DNA from: Prasinococcaceae sp. CCMP 1430
Lineage: Eukaryota > Prasinodermophyta > Palmophyllophyceae > Prasinococcales > Prasinococcaceae
Direction: 5' to 3'
DNA length: 64,000 bases
Assembly (NCBI GenBank): GCA_013416795.1
Contig: RQSC01000015.1
Coordinates: 194,393 to 258,392 of the forward strand
Below the pieces are notes generated by a model that was not told the DNA's origin, made no database searches, and saw only the letters and a program-made list of their open reading frames with translations. Numbering within the stretch: the stretch's first letter is position 1; each line of letters starts with the position of its first letter. The position numbers and the translations under genes are program-made. Below are positions 10,781 through 21,356 of the stretch, piece after piece.

Positions 10781-11172
10781 GAGTCATATACCCAGCATCC
10801 GCTGTTCGAATCGCAGTATCTACAAGACCTTTACGTGCCCCATAACATGACATCACATATTCAGAAATAGATAATCCTTCACGAAAGTTACTTGTAATTG
10901 GAAATTCAATTAATGTTCCTTTAGAATTTGACATTAATCCGCGCATACCAATTAATTGTCGAACTTGAGAAATGTTACCACGTGCTCCTGAAAATGCCAT
11001 CATATAGACGGGATTAAAAGGATTTGTTGATAAAAAATAATGTAAAATTCCTGGTTTTAATAAATCATTGGCATATGTCCAAGTATAGAGTGCTTTTTGT
11101 ACACGTTCACTTGAAGTAATTAAACCTGCTTGCCATTTTTGTGAAGTTAGATTAATATCATTTTGTGCTTTT
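10781..11172 (-). pseudogene. rpoC2: Chloroplast rpoC2 internal fragment (plastid DNA insert or assembly chimera)
   Basis: An AT-rich block encoding about 130 residues of the plastid RNA polymerase beta'' subunit in one open frame: [60 protein letters not shown] and [20 protein letters not shown]. It continues directly from the piece at 3979-4403 and overlaps it by 49 identical bases (11124-11172). One end stops exactly at the 100-N gap; the other passes abruptly into GC-rich DNA after the codons for MTRR. It has no start or end and is not a functional nuclear gene. Confidence 0.87.
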
Positions 11173-11272
11173 NNNNNNNNNNNNNNNNNNNNNNNNNNNN
11201 NNNNNNNNNNNNNNNNNNNNNNNNNNNNNNNNNNNNNNNNNNNNNNNNNNNNNNNNNNNNNNNNNNNNNNNN
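11173..11272. other. Assembly gap of 100 N
   Basis: Exactly 100 N, the usual placeholder for a gap of unknown size. It follows plastid-like sequence and precedes nuclear-type GC-rich sequence. Confidence 0.98.
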
Positions 11273-11446
11273 GTAGACTAGCCGTGCTGTTGTGATCGCT
11301 CCCCTTTCCCCCTTTCGCACGTGGCCGCCGCCGCGTCCCTGCGCCCATCTGACAAACCCGCCCTCGCGCCTGCCTCGCCCATCCACCAACCCATCCATCC
11401 ATCCACCCAACCACCCGCGCCGTGGCCGCGCGCGCGTCTCGCGCAG

Positions 11447-11845
11447 GGCTACCACCAACAGCAGCTCATCGAGATCCTTTCGTACGCGCTCATCCTGACC
11501 GGCAACCACATCTTCACGAGTGGCGCGACGGGTACCGACGCTGCGGTCATCCGCGGCGCGTTGCGCGCCGACGCGCCCGAGCTGCTCACGGTGGTGCTGC
11601 CGCAGTCGGTGTCCAAACAGCCGCCCGAGAGCCAGGAGCTCCTGAAGGACGTGCAGACCGTGATCTCCAAGCCCGAGAACGACGAGCTCGCCCTTGGCGA
11701 CGCCAGCCGGATCTGCAACGCCGACATCATCACGCGCGTCGAGCAGGTGATCTGCTTTGCCTTTCACGACTCCAAGCTGCTCATGGAGACGTGCGAGAAG
11801 GCACGCGAAGAGAACAAGATAGTCACCCTGTTCTTCTTGGACTAG
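11447..11845 (+). CDS. DprA-like Rossmann-fold protein of cyanobacterial/plant type, last exon (5' partial)
   Basis: The last exon, 132 residues, begins after an AG at 11445-11446 and reads GYHQQQLIEILSYALILTGN, HIFTSGATGTDAAVIRGALR, LLTVVLPQSVSKQPPESQEL, ASRICNADIITRVEQVICFA and ends KIVTLFFLD. This matches a family in cyanobacteria and plant plastids annotated as DNA recombination-mediator protein A (DprA/Smf-like Rossmann fold); its plant function is unknown to me. The glycine-rich SGATGTDAA stretch fits a nucleotide-binding loop. The upstream exons and any transit peptide are missing, probably in or beyond the N gap just upstream. Confidence 0.65.
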   Translation, partial: GYHQQQLIEILSYALILTGNHIFTSGATGTDAAVIRGALRADAPELLTVVLPQSVSKQPPESQELLKDVQTVISKPENDELALGDASRICNADIITRVEQVICFAFHDSKLLMETCEKAREENKIVTLFFLD

Positions 11846-12244
11846 TGGTAGGCGCGGCAGGAGGAGGACGTGCAGGGCAGGCGATGCGTGGGCCCAGCGA
11901 CGGGCGCGGCCTGCAAGCTCGCGGGCAAGCGAGCACCGCGGCCGATCCGGGCCGACGGGCGCCCGCCCCACACTCTTTGGGATTGTAATTCGACTGCATC
12001 TGAGCCGCGCGCGTCCAGCCGCGACTGGCAGCGCTCGCTCGCGCTCGCTCGCGGCGCGGCGGCAGTTGGCGGCGGCTCGGTCTCGGCACGTGGTGAGGGC
12101 GGGGTGGGGTGAAAGGGGGGGGGGGGCGGCAATTGGCGTCGGGGGAATGCGTCGCGTGTACAGAGAGCATGTTACAAAAAGGAGTCACGGAGGCGCGCAT
12201 GCGCTCGGCGGTGCGCGCGCGCAGGCGCTCGGCGGAGACGCCCG

Positions 12245-13777
12245 TCACGCTCGCGACACGTGGACAGGCACCGGCGGCCTCGGCGGCTGCGCGTCGACGG
12301 GCGACTCGGCGTCGACCGCGTAGTTCACGAGCAGGGTGCGCGCGCCAATCCGCGCGCCGTCGACGGCGCAGCGGTCCACCACGGGCGCGGCGGCGCCAGC
12401 AGATGGGAAGTGCGCGTATGCGCTTCCGTAGAAGAGCTTGGTCTGACGGTCGACGATCCACTCGATCACGCAGCTGCTCTTGGCGACCGTCTTCGCCTTG
12501 GAGCCCACCCCGAGGGCGGCGCGCACTGCGTCGGCGTCAACGGCGAGCGGCAACTTGCCGACGAAGACGCGGCGCGATGGAGGGCGCGACTCGTTCCTCC
12601 TGCGCTTGGCGATGCGCTGCGCCGCCTGGCCGCCCGCTTTCTCCCCGGCGAGGCTGGCGAGTCTCCGCTTCTGGCGTGCGATGTCGGGCAGCGGCAGGTC
12701 GTGCAGCGAGTGGCCCTCGAGGCACAGCGGGCAGCGCAGTGATGACGCGATGGCCGCCTTGCCGCGGCGCGCACACCGCTCGCACACGATGACCGGCACC
12801 GCGCACGACGCCACCGCGCACTTGAAGTCCGCCTTGTAGGCGTCGTGGTCGTCGCCGCAGCAAGCGCACTTGGGCCTGATCTGCCGCGACCTCGCGTCCC
12901 CCTTGGTCACCATGTCGGCCTGAGCGACGCTCGTCTGCTCCTCGCGCCTGTCGAACAGATAGTTCTTCCCCCGCCAGTGACCGCCATCGGGAAAGGTCTT
13001 CAGGTAGCGGTCGATGCCTCCCTGCACCATCGAGATCCCGCGCGTGCTGAAGTCATCCGAGGCCTTCTCAATCTGGTGCAGGAGCGCGCTCGCTCGCTCG
13101 CAGCGGATGCCGCCGGTGCAGTACATGAGCACCTTCTTGCCCTTGAGCTGCTCCTTGGCGGTATCGGAGTTGAGCCACTTGGGAAACTCCCTGCTGTTGC
13201 GCATCTTGGGGTCGATGAGCTTCGCACCGCCCTCGGGTGGAACCATGCGGCCAATGTCGGTCTCGTACGCGTTGCGCACGTCGATCACCACCGCATCGGG
13301 GTCCTCCATCATGCGGTGGTACTCGTCGGCGTCAACATGGCGCGCGCCGTTCTGCTTGAGGCTGGGTGCCCTCGCTCCCCCAAGGCCGTAGGCGACGAGC
13401 TCCTCCGTGTGCTTGATGGTGAGGCGCTTGAAGAGCGCGTGCTCCGGCTCGTCGTCGGATATCTTGAAGTCGGTCTCCTGGAAGAGCGGGTCGAACGCGC
13501 GCAGTCCCTCGCAGAACGCCCGCGCCTGCGCTGGCTCGCGCGTGGTGAGGGTGCAGTTGAGCCCCTCCACGGCGGCGCGGCCGCGGCCCGTGACGCTGTG
13601 CTCGGCGGCGAGGCGGGTGAACTCGGCGAGCAGGCGGCGCAGCTGCGCCTGCGACCACGCGGGCTCGGCGTACTGGTAGAACAGCACGACGGACACGCCC
13701 GTCGCGCCAGGCGCCGGCGGCGGCAGCGGCGCGTACGCGACCGAGCGCGCGTTGCCGCGCACGACGGCCGACGCCAT
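12245..13777 (-). CDS. TrhO/TSTD2-type rhodanese with C-terminal RRM-like domain
   Basis: A single-exon protein of 510 residues from ATG 13777. The N-terminal two thirds match the TrhO (YceA) / TSTD2 family: VSVVLFYQYAEP, EGLNCTLTT, an acylphosphatase-like part, then a rhodanese domain with AVVIDVRNAYETDIG, KVLMYCTGGIRCERASALLH (catalytic Cys in the CTGGIRCE loop) and GISMVQGGIDRYLKTFPDGG. Bacterial TrhO hydroxylates the wobble uridine of tRNA to 5-hydroxyuridine. A Cys-rich zinc-binding-like segment follows (CACCGD, CERCARRG, CPLCLEGHSLHDLP), as in TSTD2. The last 120 residues, starting RRVFVGKLPLAVDADAVRAA, look like an RNA-recognition motif; that fusion is not part of the family core as I know it. 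The start was chosen because upstream sequence holds an N (13806) and no conserved residues. Confidence 0.82.
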   Translation of the reverse strand: MASAVVRGNARSVAYAPLPPPAPGATGVSVVLFYQYAEPAWSQAQLRRLLAEFTRLAAEHSVTGRGRAAVEGLNCTLTTREPAQARAFCEGLRAFDPLFQETDFKISDDEPEHALFKRLTIKHTEELVAYGLGGARAPSLKQNGARHVDADEYHRMMEDPDAVVIDVRNAYETDIGRMVPPEGGAKLIDPKMRNSREFPKWLNSDTAKEQLKGKKVLMYCTGGIRCERASALLHQIEKASDDFSTRGISMVQGGIDRYLKTFPDGGHWRGKNYLFDRREEQTSVAQADMVTKGDARSRQIRPKCACCGDDHDAYKADFKCAVASCAVPVIVCERCARRGKAAIASSLRCPLCLEGHSLHDLPLPDIARQKRRLASLAGEKAGGQAAQRIAKRRRNESRPPSRRVFVGKLPLAVDADAVRAALGVGSKAKTVAKSSCVIEWIVDRQTKLFYGSAYAHFPSAGAAAPVVDRCAVDGARIGARTLLVNYAVDAESPVDAQPPRPPVPVHVSRA

Positions 13778-14179
13778 TGTAATGGAGATGCTCCTGTACA
13801 CGAATNGGGGGCGTGCCACTCTTGCTGCTTTGCGCGCTGCGCGCGCAACCCACCCACCCATCCCGGGCTAATTGCGGTGCGGCCTGACAGCAGCATTTTA
13901 GATCAAAAATTTTCAGTGTTTACCGTAAAAGTGACTTTCAGGCATCAAGGCAGGGTACACTACAATGTACAGTAACCCAAATCGCGCATCGAACCTCGGG
14001 CGTCAAGACTCGCGCGTCGCGCCGCCGGGCGGCGCTCCGGCCCTCGGAGCCGGGAGTGAGCGCGGGCGGCAGCGGGCGAGGCGTGAGCGCGGGGTCCTCC
14101 TCGCCATATACAAATGTGTACAGTGAGCCTATGCTCGCGGCGGCCACGGGCGGGGCGGGCGGGCGCCGCTCCGCGCCGG

Positions 14180-16728
14180 TCACACCGAGAGCAGCTCTTG
14201 CAGGGAATACAGCTCCTCGAGCTGCTCGAGATTGGTGGCGGCAGCGTCGCACCCGTTGACAGCGCCGGCGGCCACGTAAAGCTCCCGTGCGCGCAGCGCG
14301 TCGCCCTGGTGCGACGCCAGCACGCCGGCGTTCGAGCGCACGCGACAAAGCGCGGCATCGACGACCGGGCCAGACTCAAGGAGCTGCACGACGAGTGTGA
14401 TGCGCGAGGGCCCATGCATCGGGTGAGCTAGCGATCGAGCGCATAGACGCGCGACGCGCGCGCATCGACCGGACGGCCTCCGCTGCAATCAGCTCGTCGA
14501 ATGCGCGCTCGTACCTGCAGGATGACCCTCGCAACGGCGAGCTCGTTCGAGGCACGCTCGTACCATCCCGCGCGTGCGAACGCCGACGCGCGCTCCTCGA
14601 GCGCAGTCGCATGCTGTGTCCTGAGCTCAGCGGCGCGATCGCCGACCAGAAGCGCGCGCGCAGCCTCTGCGGTTTCGAATGTGTCTTGCGCCGCCGCTAC
14701 AGACGGCAGGGTCGTTCCTCCTGCCCTCTTGAGTATGGCTACAAGGTGCTCCCTGACGGCATCAAGCGGCGCGCCTGCGCGTAGCGCACCACCCACCGCA
14801 CCGAGGCGCGGCGCACAACACAACGCCAGCGCGTCGAGCAGCGCACCCGCCATGTGGGCGTCCGTGTGCTCCAGCGGCGCATCCTCAGGTGGTGCGAGCC
14901 CGAAGCGCAGTCCACTGCGCCACACGCCGTCAGGCACGGGATGCGTGCGCAGGTCCTCGCACTCAGAGGCAGCGCCTTCGTCGCTGGTGCCATCGATGCG
15001 GCCGCGACGGCACCCATCACGGACGTTCGTCACGGCCTCTGTCGGCGCGCTCGTGCCGTCCTCGGCGCCTTCTGCACGGCGCGTTGTGTGCACGCGCGCA
15101 TCGTCGCCCTCTTCTCCCGTGACAGCACCATTTTCTGCAGCGCACGCGCCCCACTCGGCGCTCTCCTCCTCGCCTTCCTCGCCAATTGCTACCGCCCAGC
15201 CGAAGTCCACCACCACCGCCGCGGGAAACAACGAAGGGCGTCGTATTTCGCCCACCACCTCCTGTACGTCCGCACCACTGGGGCGCTTTGGCGCTCTGAG
15301 CGTCACGCGCACATTGTCGGCGCTTAGATCGCGGTGCGACACGCGCGCGGCGCGCAGGTCACCAAGCGCGTCAACCAACGAAAGGGCCACGCGGGCCCAC
15401 TCATCGCCGCTCAGAGCAGGTAGTGAGGCCGCGCCGTCCTCGGGCGCACTCGCAGACTTTTCTGCGTCCTGCGTTCTCACGCTCGCGCCGCCGCCGCCAT
15501 CGGCGACGTAGCCTGCTCTGTCGTACGCACCGCGCGTGAGCTCGTACATCGATGCGTCACCGGCGAGCTCGAAGCACGCAATCGCGTGGGTGTGCGCACG
15601 CGACGAGGCGGACTCAGGTCCGCAGCCGGGCGTGCGCTCATCCTCGCCCACACGCGCGAGCGCGAGCGGGGCAGCGAACAAATTCGCACAGCCGCGCAAG
15701 GCCGCCGCTGCACGCGCGCGTGCAGCCAACCGAGCTTCTCGCTGCGCGATCCCGCCCGTTGCCTGCTTGCAAAAGAGTGCGCTCGCCGGCTGGGAAGCGC
15801 CGCACAGCACGCCCAGCGCCTCGTTGGTGGCCGCCGTGCCGACGTCTACCGGCAGTGCGCTAGCATTCCCGTCCGCGCGCGCGCGCGTAGCGTGGCAGTC
15901 GACATGGTACGAGCGCGCGAGGTATGCATCCCCGAGCGCCGTCGACTGGCTTCGCAGCACGCGCGCATGCGCGCCGCCCAGCTCTGCCAGCAGGGCCGCA
16001 CCGGAGCGCTCGTGGTTGCCTGCTGAGCCCCCTCCTGGGAGCTCCGACAGCCAGCCTGCGGCAGCGAGCGCGGCGTGGCTCCACCCGAGGTCCGTTCGCC
16101 GCGACGCACGCGATGCGTACTCTAGGAGGAGGCGCCCCTCGTGAGTGGGCGCGCCTGCGACCTCGCGCTCATGTGCGTGCGCAAGCGCCAGGAGGCGCAC
16201 ATGTGCGCTCCAAGGCACATAGCCGAAGCGCGCGACGGCGTCGGCGAGCGCCGCAGCTGCCGCGTCGCCCGCTCCGAATGCTCGCAGTTGGGGGATGCGA
16301 GCGCCTCCCACCGCTCGAGCGCGCGCGTGTGCCGTGCACAGCGCGTTTGCCCTCGCGCCCGCGCCCGTGCGCCTGCCCTTGGCGACACCTCCGGCGTCTT
16401 CACCATCACCGCCAGCGTCGCCGAGCGCACGCAGCTCGAACGCGCCGGATCCAAAGAGCGCATCGGCGGCCCCAGCAGCCGCCATCGCGTCCGATCCGGC
16501 GCCGCACACGACGACCAGCGGCGGCTGCGCGCCCTCAGACACGGCGGCGGCGGCGCCCACGCGCTCCCACCCATAGGCAACGACGCCGCCTGCCGCACCG
16601 AGGCGGTGCGCCGCTTCGGCCAGGCTGCCCCCGCCGCCACTTGCGCCGACGACGCCACCAGCGGCGACAACGACAGCGCCCAGCGCAGCGAGGGCGGCGA
16701 GCGAGCAGGCTGACAACGAACGCGGCAT
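14180..16728 (-). CDS. Secretory-pathway protein kinase-like protein with C-terminal TPR-like tail
   Basis: Two exons (16728-14515 and 14383-14180; 131-nt GT-AG intron) give about 805 residues. The start MPRSLSACSLAALAALGAVV with a following hydrophobic stretch is a signal peptide. The N-terminal half is Ala-rich and matches nothing I know. The middle has kinase catalytic elements: VSHRDLSADNVRV (HRD loop with the metal-binding Asn, about residue 464) and VVVDFGWAV (DFG, about residue 506), separated by only about 40 residues. A long acidic insert follows. The C-terminus, including exon 2 (ALCRVRSNAGVLASHQGDAL, AVNGCDAAATNLEQLEELYS), resembles TPR helices. I saw no clear Gly-rich loop or VAIK lysine. 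Function unknown; an ER/Golgi or extracellular kinase is an inference. Confidence 0.6.
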
Positions 16729-16992
16729 AGCACGCTGGGGGACGCTCGCGCGTTCCCGCCCCCCATGTGGCGCGACCGGCGACGCGCCCGTGGGTGACGG
16801 GTGACGGGTGCGGCCGGGGGGGCGGGGTGATCTGCCGATCAGAGCGCCGCGGCGCGATTTCTACCAGCGCGCGCTGCAGCGGGGGGCGCGCACCACATCG
16901 CGCGCGTGGCAGGCGGCGAGAGCGCGGTTCGGCGGTGGGCGCCCTGCCCTACCTCGAGCCGAGCGCGGCGAGCCCTCGCGCGTACCCGAGTC

Positions 16993-18227
16993 ATGCCATT
17001 CGCGGTGGTCCTGAGCGTCCCGCCGCCTGGACGTCACGCGGGCGGGGCTGCCGCGCAGCCGCGCGCGGGCCGCAGCACTGGCACCTGCGGGCCGCGACGC
17101 GCGCGCACGGCGGCGTCGCAGCGCAACCAGGGGAAGACCGTCGCGTGGCTGATGATCCCCCAGCGCCTGTCCTCTCTGGATGTGCCGACCCTCAAGGAGG
17201 TGATGACCGCACAGGAAGCCACGCCTCGCGACGGCGACGAGCAGTCCGCGGCCCGCGCGGCGTGCCTACTCACCGTCGGGGGCGATCCCGACGCGGGGGA
17301 GATCCTCGCAACAGTTATCCCACCCTCTGGCGCCTCGGGCGGTGCAGGTGGTGGTCGGACGCGCACGACGATGCGCACCCTGTACCCTGATCTGGAGGAG
17401 CCCGAGGGCGGGGAGCTGACTCCCGACGAGCGCGCCCTTCTGCGCGAGGAGGCGCCAACCTCGAGTGGTGGCATACTGCAAGCGGTGGTGAGTATTGTGA
17501 TGAGTGCAGATGCCGACCAAGCGCTGTTTCCTCCAGCATCTGCGATGTGCGCGCACTCCCCCGCGCACGCTGGCACTTGCGCGCGCGCATGTGCGCGCTG
17601 GCGCTGTGCCCATACCCCACGTGTGTCTTCACACGCAACGTGGGAGCACCAATGATTGCACCGGCGCTGACGTCCATCTCATCCCGCACCCTGACGTTGC
17701 ACTGCATGCGCATGACCTTCGTGTTGCACACGAAGCGCGAGCGCGTGTTTCGCCTGCGCCAGGAGATCCGTTTCGCGTCGGCGGGAATGAGCGACGAGGC
17801 ACGCATCACGCCCGACGCCCTCGCTGAGGACGCCGCCGACACGCCGCCGTCCGCCGGCGTGGTGCGCATCGGCGCACGCGCCGACGTGCCGGCTCGTCAA
17901 CCCCCTGCCGGCGCTGTCAGCGCGGGTGATGAAGGCGACGGCGGCAGCAGCGCAGCACGTGTCGTCGCGCGCTTCGCTGACACCCTTCATGGTGAGCACA
18001 TCTTCATCTCGGCTGCAACAGCTGACGAAGTTGAAGACGGAGGTGGTGAGTCGACGTCCATGGACAGGTGGTCCGTTGAGGTCAACGGCGCTCGCGTGGG
18101 GAGTGACCCCGTGGAGGCACGACCTGGATCGGTGGTGACGCTGACGCTGCTCGGTGGACGCGACGACGGCGTGCCCCTCGCGTGCGAACATTTCAAGCTG
18201 GAGCGTGTGGAGGCACACTCGGCGTGA
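16993..18227 (+). CDS. Hypothetical protein, tentative two-exon model
   Basis: I do not recognise this protein. The supported parts are an exon ending at 17487 (containing MIPQRLSSLDVPTLKEVMTA, TRTTMRTLYPDLEEPEGGEL and SSGGILQAV, followed by a GTGAGT donor) and an exon from 17763 (EIRFASAGMSDEARITPDAL ... SMDRWSVEVNGARVGSDPVE ... GVPLACEHFKLERVEAHSA). The intron 17488-17762 contains CTGAC. The last 90 residues look beta-rich. The start is uncertain: ATGs at 16993 and 17152 are both possible, and part of 16993-17151 may be intronic. It is divergent from the kinase-like gene. Confidence 0.4.
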
Positions 18228-18651
18228 GTGAGTGAGGAGAAGACGGAACGAACATCTGCAGGACGAAGAGCCCGATCGCAGTGCTGCTGGCGTTCAAGAT
18301 ACAACATGCCCGCCTGTGCTGCCCGTGTATGAACGAGAGCAACATGCGTGCACGAGTGTCCATACATCATTGATAATGATGGCTTTACTAACAGCGCGCG
18401 CGCGCGCGCGGTACCGCACGCCTACCTAAGAAATCGGCGCGGATGCTGCTGGCTGGCCACTCGCTCCCGCCGAGTGGTTGCTGCTGCGTGGCGAACACTG
18501 CACTGATGCCCACCTGGACGCGAGCATTGCGAAGAGCGTTTCTAGATCCTGGTGCTACCGCGACCGCATCGCTCATCTCCTTCTCGTCACCGTCGCACTC
18601 CCGTCCCGTCGACAGGTCTGTCGGCGCGTGGCGACGGCTGCTTTGAGGAGC
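18228..18651. other. Intergenic region between convergent genes
   Basis: About 420 bases between two convergent stop codons, including an 18-base alternating GC tract near 18393. No conserved reading frame is seen. Confidence 0.5.
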
Positions 18652-20289
18652 CTAGGACTTGGTAGGCGGCAGGGCCGGCGGGCTGCCATCACTTTCTGCA
18701 GAGAAACGGGTGCCACGCTTGGATGCGGCAGGCGCTGTGCCGGTCTCGCTGAGTGCCTTGGAGTCCTGGGTGCCGCACCGCGACCTGGCCGATGAGCCGT
18801 CATCAGACATTGACAGGCCTTTGGGGCGGCTGACCGCGCCGACGGTCGCCGAGGCGTCCTGCGTGGCATCGATGTGGTGGATGTCCACCTTGGGCACCCA
18901 TCGCACCAGCACGTTGCGCTCTTCGCGCTCCTCCTCGGTGGGTGCCACGATGCACACGCGATCGTAGCCGATGGGCTCGGTGATCTGATGCGGCAGGCAT
19001 ATCTCCTCCGGGAGGTGGAAGTCGAGACTGGGGTACATGCCTGCTCCTTCCCTCTCGGCGGCCTCGCGCGCCTTGGTCGTGTACCTGTCCTTGCCAGAGG
19101 CCCTGCCTTTGGCGCCCGACGAGTCGGTAGCGAGCTCCTTGTCGCCGAAGACATCCACTTCGAATGCTGTCTTGACCACTTTGCCCTTTTTCTTGTCGCC
19201 GCCGTCGCGCTGTTCCTTCAGATGGCGTGCGTACGCGGCTATGCCCACCGCGATGCCCGCCTCCACAAAAATGGCTGTCAGGAGCTTGCGCGCGGTGAAG
19301 CGCTTCTTCTTCGGGCCCTCTGCAGTTTCCTCCTCGTCCTCGCTCAGCACCGCCACCGAGGAACGGCTTGACGTGGTGCGCATACCGGACGCGCGCGCTG
19401 CGGCCTCCGCGTACGCCTCCGCATCCGCATCCGCCTCAGCCTCGGCCTCCTCGTCGTCCATGTCGTCCTCATCGGGGGTGTCGGTGGCCATGGGAAGCTC
19501 CTCTGCCGCCTTGGCTGCGGCGCCCGCGAGCGTTGCGTCCGCAGAGACTTCGTCCGCCTCGGCGGGCTTGGGCGTGTCCGCTGCCGAGGGTGGCGGAGTC
19601 TCGGGAACGCCTTTCACGTCACCCTCGGGCGCGCTTGCCTCGATGGGCGCATCGGCCGCGGGCTCGGCAGGCGGGGCCGAGGTTTCCGTGGGCGCGGGTT
19701 CCGCGGCCTTCGCTTTGCCCTTGCCCTTGTCCGCGGGTGAGCTCCGGGAGAAGGGGGCTGCCACAGCGCCGGCGACGGTCTCGCCGCCTTTGTACACGGC
19801 ACCCCCGGTCGCCTCGACACCGCGGTACACGGCGCCACCAGTCGCCTCAGCGCCGCGGTACACGGCGCCACCGACAGCCTCGGCACCCTTGTAGACGGCA
19901 TCGCCGGCCGCCTTGAAGGGCGCCGTCACTGTCTCCAGAGCGCCGGCCGTTCGGGATTGGGACTTGATCTCAGGCTCGCCGCCCGCCGACGGCGTGCCGG
20001 TGGTCTTCTGCGACGACGGCGAGCTGCCGACGAACGGCGCCGCCACGGTGTCCGCCGCGGCGCCGACGGCTGAGCCCACCCCCTTGCCAACGGCGGTAAC
20101 GCCTTGGGTGATCCCCGTGCCCGTGGCGGTGACGCCGGTCGCGACGGCCCCGCCGACCGCGGTGACGCCCGATGCGAGGCCGGTGGCCGCTCCCCCCACC
20201 GCCTTGAAGGGCGCGGCGAACACCCCGCCGAAGCCGCCGCCGCCGCGCTTTGCGGGCGAGGCCTTCTTCTTCGTCCTCCTGGACGACAT
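18652..20289 (-). CDS. Hypothetical Ala/Gly-rich repeat protein with one membrane segment
   Basis: About 545 residues from ATG 20289 (MSSRRTKKKASP). The N-terminal 200 residues are low-complexity amphipathic repeats of about 11 residues (GGAVYRGAEAT, GGAVYRGVEAT, GGAVYKGGETV; also GVTATGTGITQGVTAVGKG), reminiscent of apolipoprotein-, LEA- or synuclein-like lipid-binding repeats. Two APFKA motifs occur. An acidic Glu/Asp/Ala region follows, then KKKRFTARKLLTAIFVEAGI and AVGIAAYARH, a probable single membrane segment, and a C-terminal soluble part (DRYTTKAREAAEREGAG, SLDFHLPEEICLPHQITEPI, RNVLVRWVPKVDIHHIDATQ). No known family recognised. A second in-frame ATG (20313) lies 24 bases upstream. 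Confidence 0.5.
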   Translation of the reverse strand: MSSRRTKKKASPAKRGGGGFGGVFAAPFKAVGGAATGLASGVTAVGGAVATGVTATGTGITQGVTAVGKGVGSAVGAAADTVAAPFVGSSPSSQKTTGTPSAGGEPEIKSQSRTAGALETVTAPFKAAGDAVYKGAEAVGGAVYRGAEATGGAVYRGVEATGGAVYKGGETVAGAVAAPFSRSSPADKGKGKAKAAEPAPTETSAPPAEPAADAPIEASAPEGDVKGVPETPPPSAADTPKPAEADEVSADATLAGAAAKAAEELPMATDTPDEDDMDDEEAEAEADADAEAYAEAAARASGMRTTSSRSSVAVLSEDEEETAEGPKKKRFTARKLLTAIFVEAGIAVGIAAYARHLKEQRDGGDKKKGKVVKTAFEVDVFGDKELATDSSGAKGRASGKDRYTTKAREAAEREGAGMYPSLDFHLPEEICLPHQITEPIGYDRVCIVAPTEEEREERNVLVRWVPKVDIHHIDATQDASATVGAVSRPKGLSMSDDGSSARSRCGTQDSKALSETGTAPAASKRGTRFSAESDGSPPALPPTKS

Positions 20290-21356
20290 GGCGTCGTTCG
20301 CCGAGCGCGTCACTCCTCACTCACACCGACGGACCCTGGCTGGGGATAGGGGCGGGGGTCGGGGATACGGTGGGGGTGTGTGGGAGGGGGGGGGGAGGAC
20401 GGGCGAGAGGTCAGTACGCGCAGCCTACGATTGGCGGCGCGCCAGGAGGCAGGCGCCCCTGCAATGGACGCAGCCAGCGCGTGCGAGTGGCGGGCCTGCG
20501 TCGTCTGAAAGGGGGGGGTGGGAGGGGGACTGCTCGCGCGATGTTTGCATATATGAGGGCATATTGCCTGCCGACAGGACAGCCACAGAGCGGCGCGGCC
20601 TCAACGGCACATCAAGGGCTGGTGACACGCGCGTTGCGCGCCTCGCGGCGCGCGGGAGGCACCTCGCGGCCTACGGGGAGCGCGCCTGGTGCGCGCCACG
20701 TGCGCCAGGGGGCCGTCGCGCAGCGCGGCGCCCAGCACCTTCCCCCCCCCCGGCTTTCTCCGCCACCGCCAGGGGTGTTGGCAACGGCGCTGATATTTTC
20801 CCTGCCTTTCTCCCCTCCAATCTGCCGCGCACGCGATACGATACCACATCTCCTCCCGCAGCAGCTCATCGCACCGCGCTGCGGCCTCAGTCGAAGCTCC
20901 GAATCGACCGCAAAGCGGAATTTTGTGGCAGCGAGTGCGATCGCGCCCCGATCCGATCGACGGCGGCGGCACGGGAGCCACGATCAAAGTACGACAGAGA
21001 AATCGACGGGCGTGGCTCCAACGGACGGCTCAGCGCGCTGCGTCTCGCGAATGGGCCCATCAGGACATTGTCATGACGAGGCCACGAGGGTCCTCACGAG
21101 GGGGCGCTGGGAGGAGAGGCGAACGGACGGCGGGGAGCACGTCGAAAACGAATGTGGCATGGTTGCAACGAATGTGGCATGGTGGCGTTACGTGGCGCGT
21201 GCACATGACAATCTGATTGCGTGAACACACAGCGAGAGTGAGGGAGGGCCGTGTCTCACGCACGCCGCAACAGGCAGCGGGGAGGTGGGTAAGAACACGA
21301 GGGGAGGAGAGGTTCGCAGAAATTGCGCGATCTCTCGCTTGCACTGCACCGCTTCT
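20290..21356. other. Gene-free region
   Basis: About 1.07 kb between two minus-strand genes. It has G-runs near 20380-20400 and a 17-base direct repeat (21147-21163 and 21167-21183, spacer 3). No conserved frame is seen on either strand. Confidence 0.5.

Noticed and set aside
12845-13975. 376-codon plus-strand frame opposite the TrhO-like gene
   Set aside because: Antisense shadow of a well-supported gene; no conserved motif.
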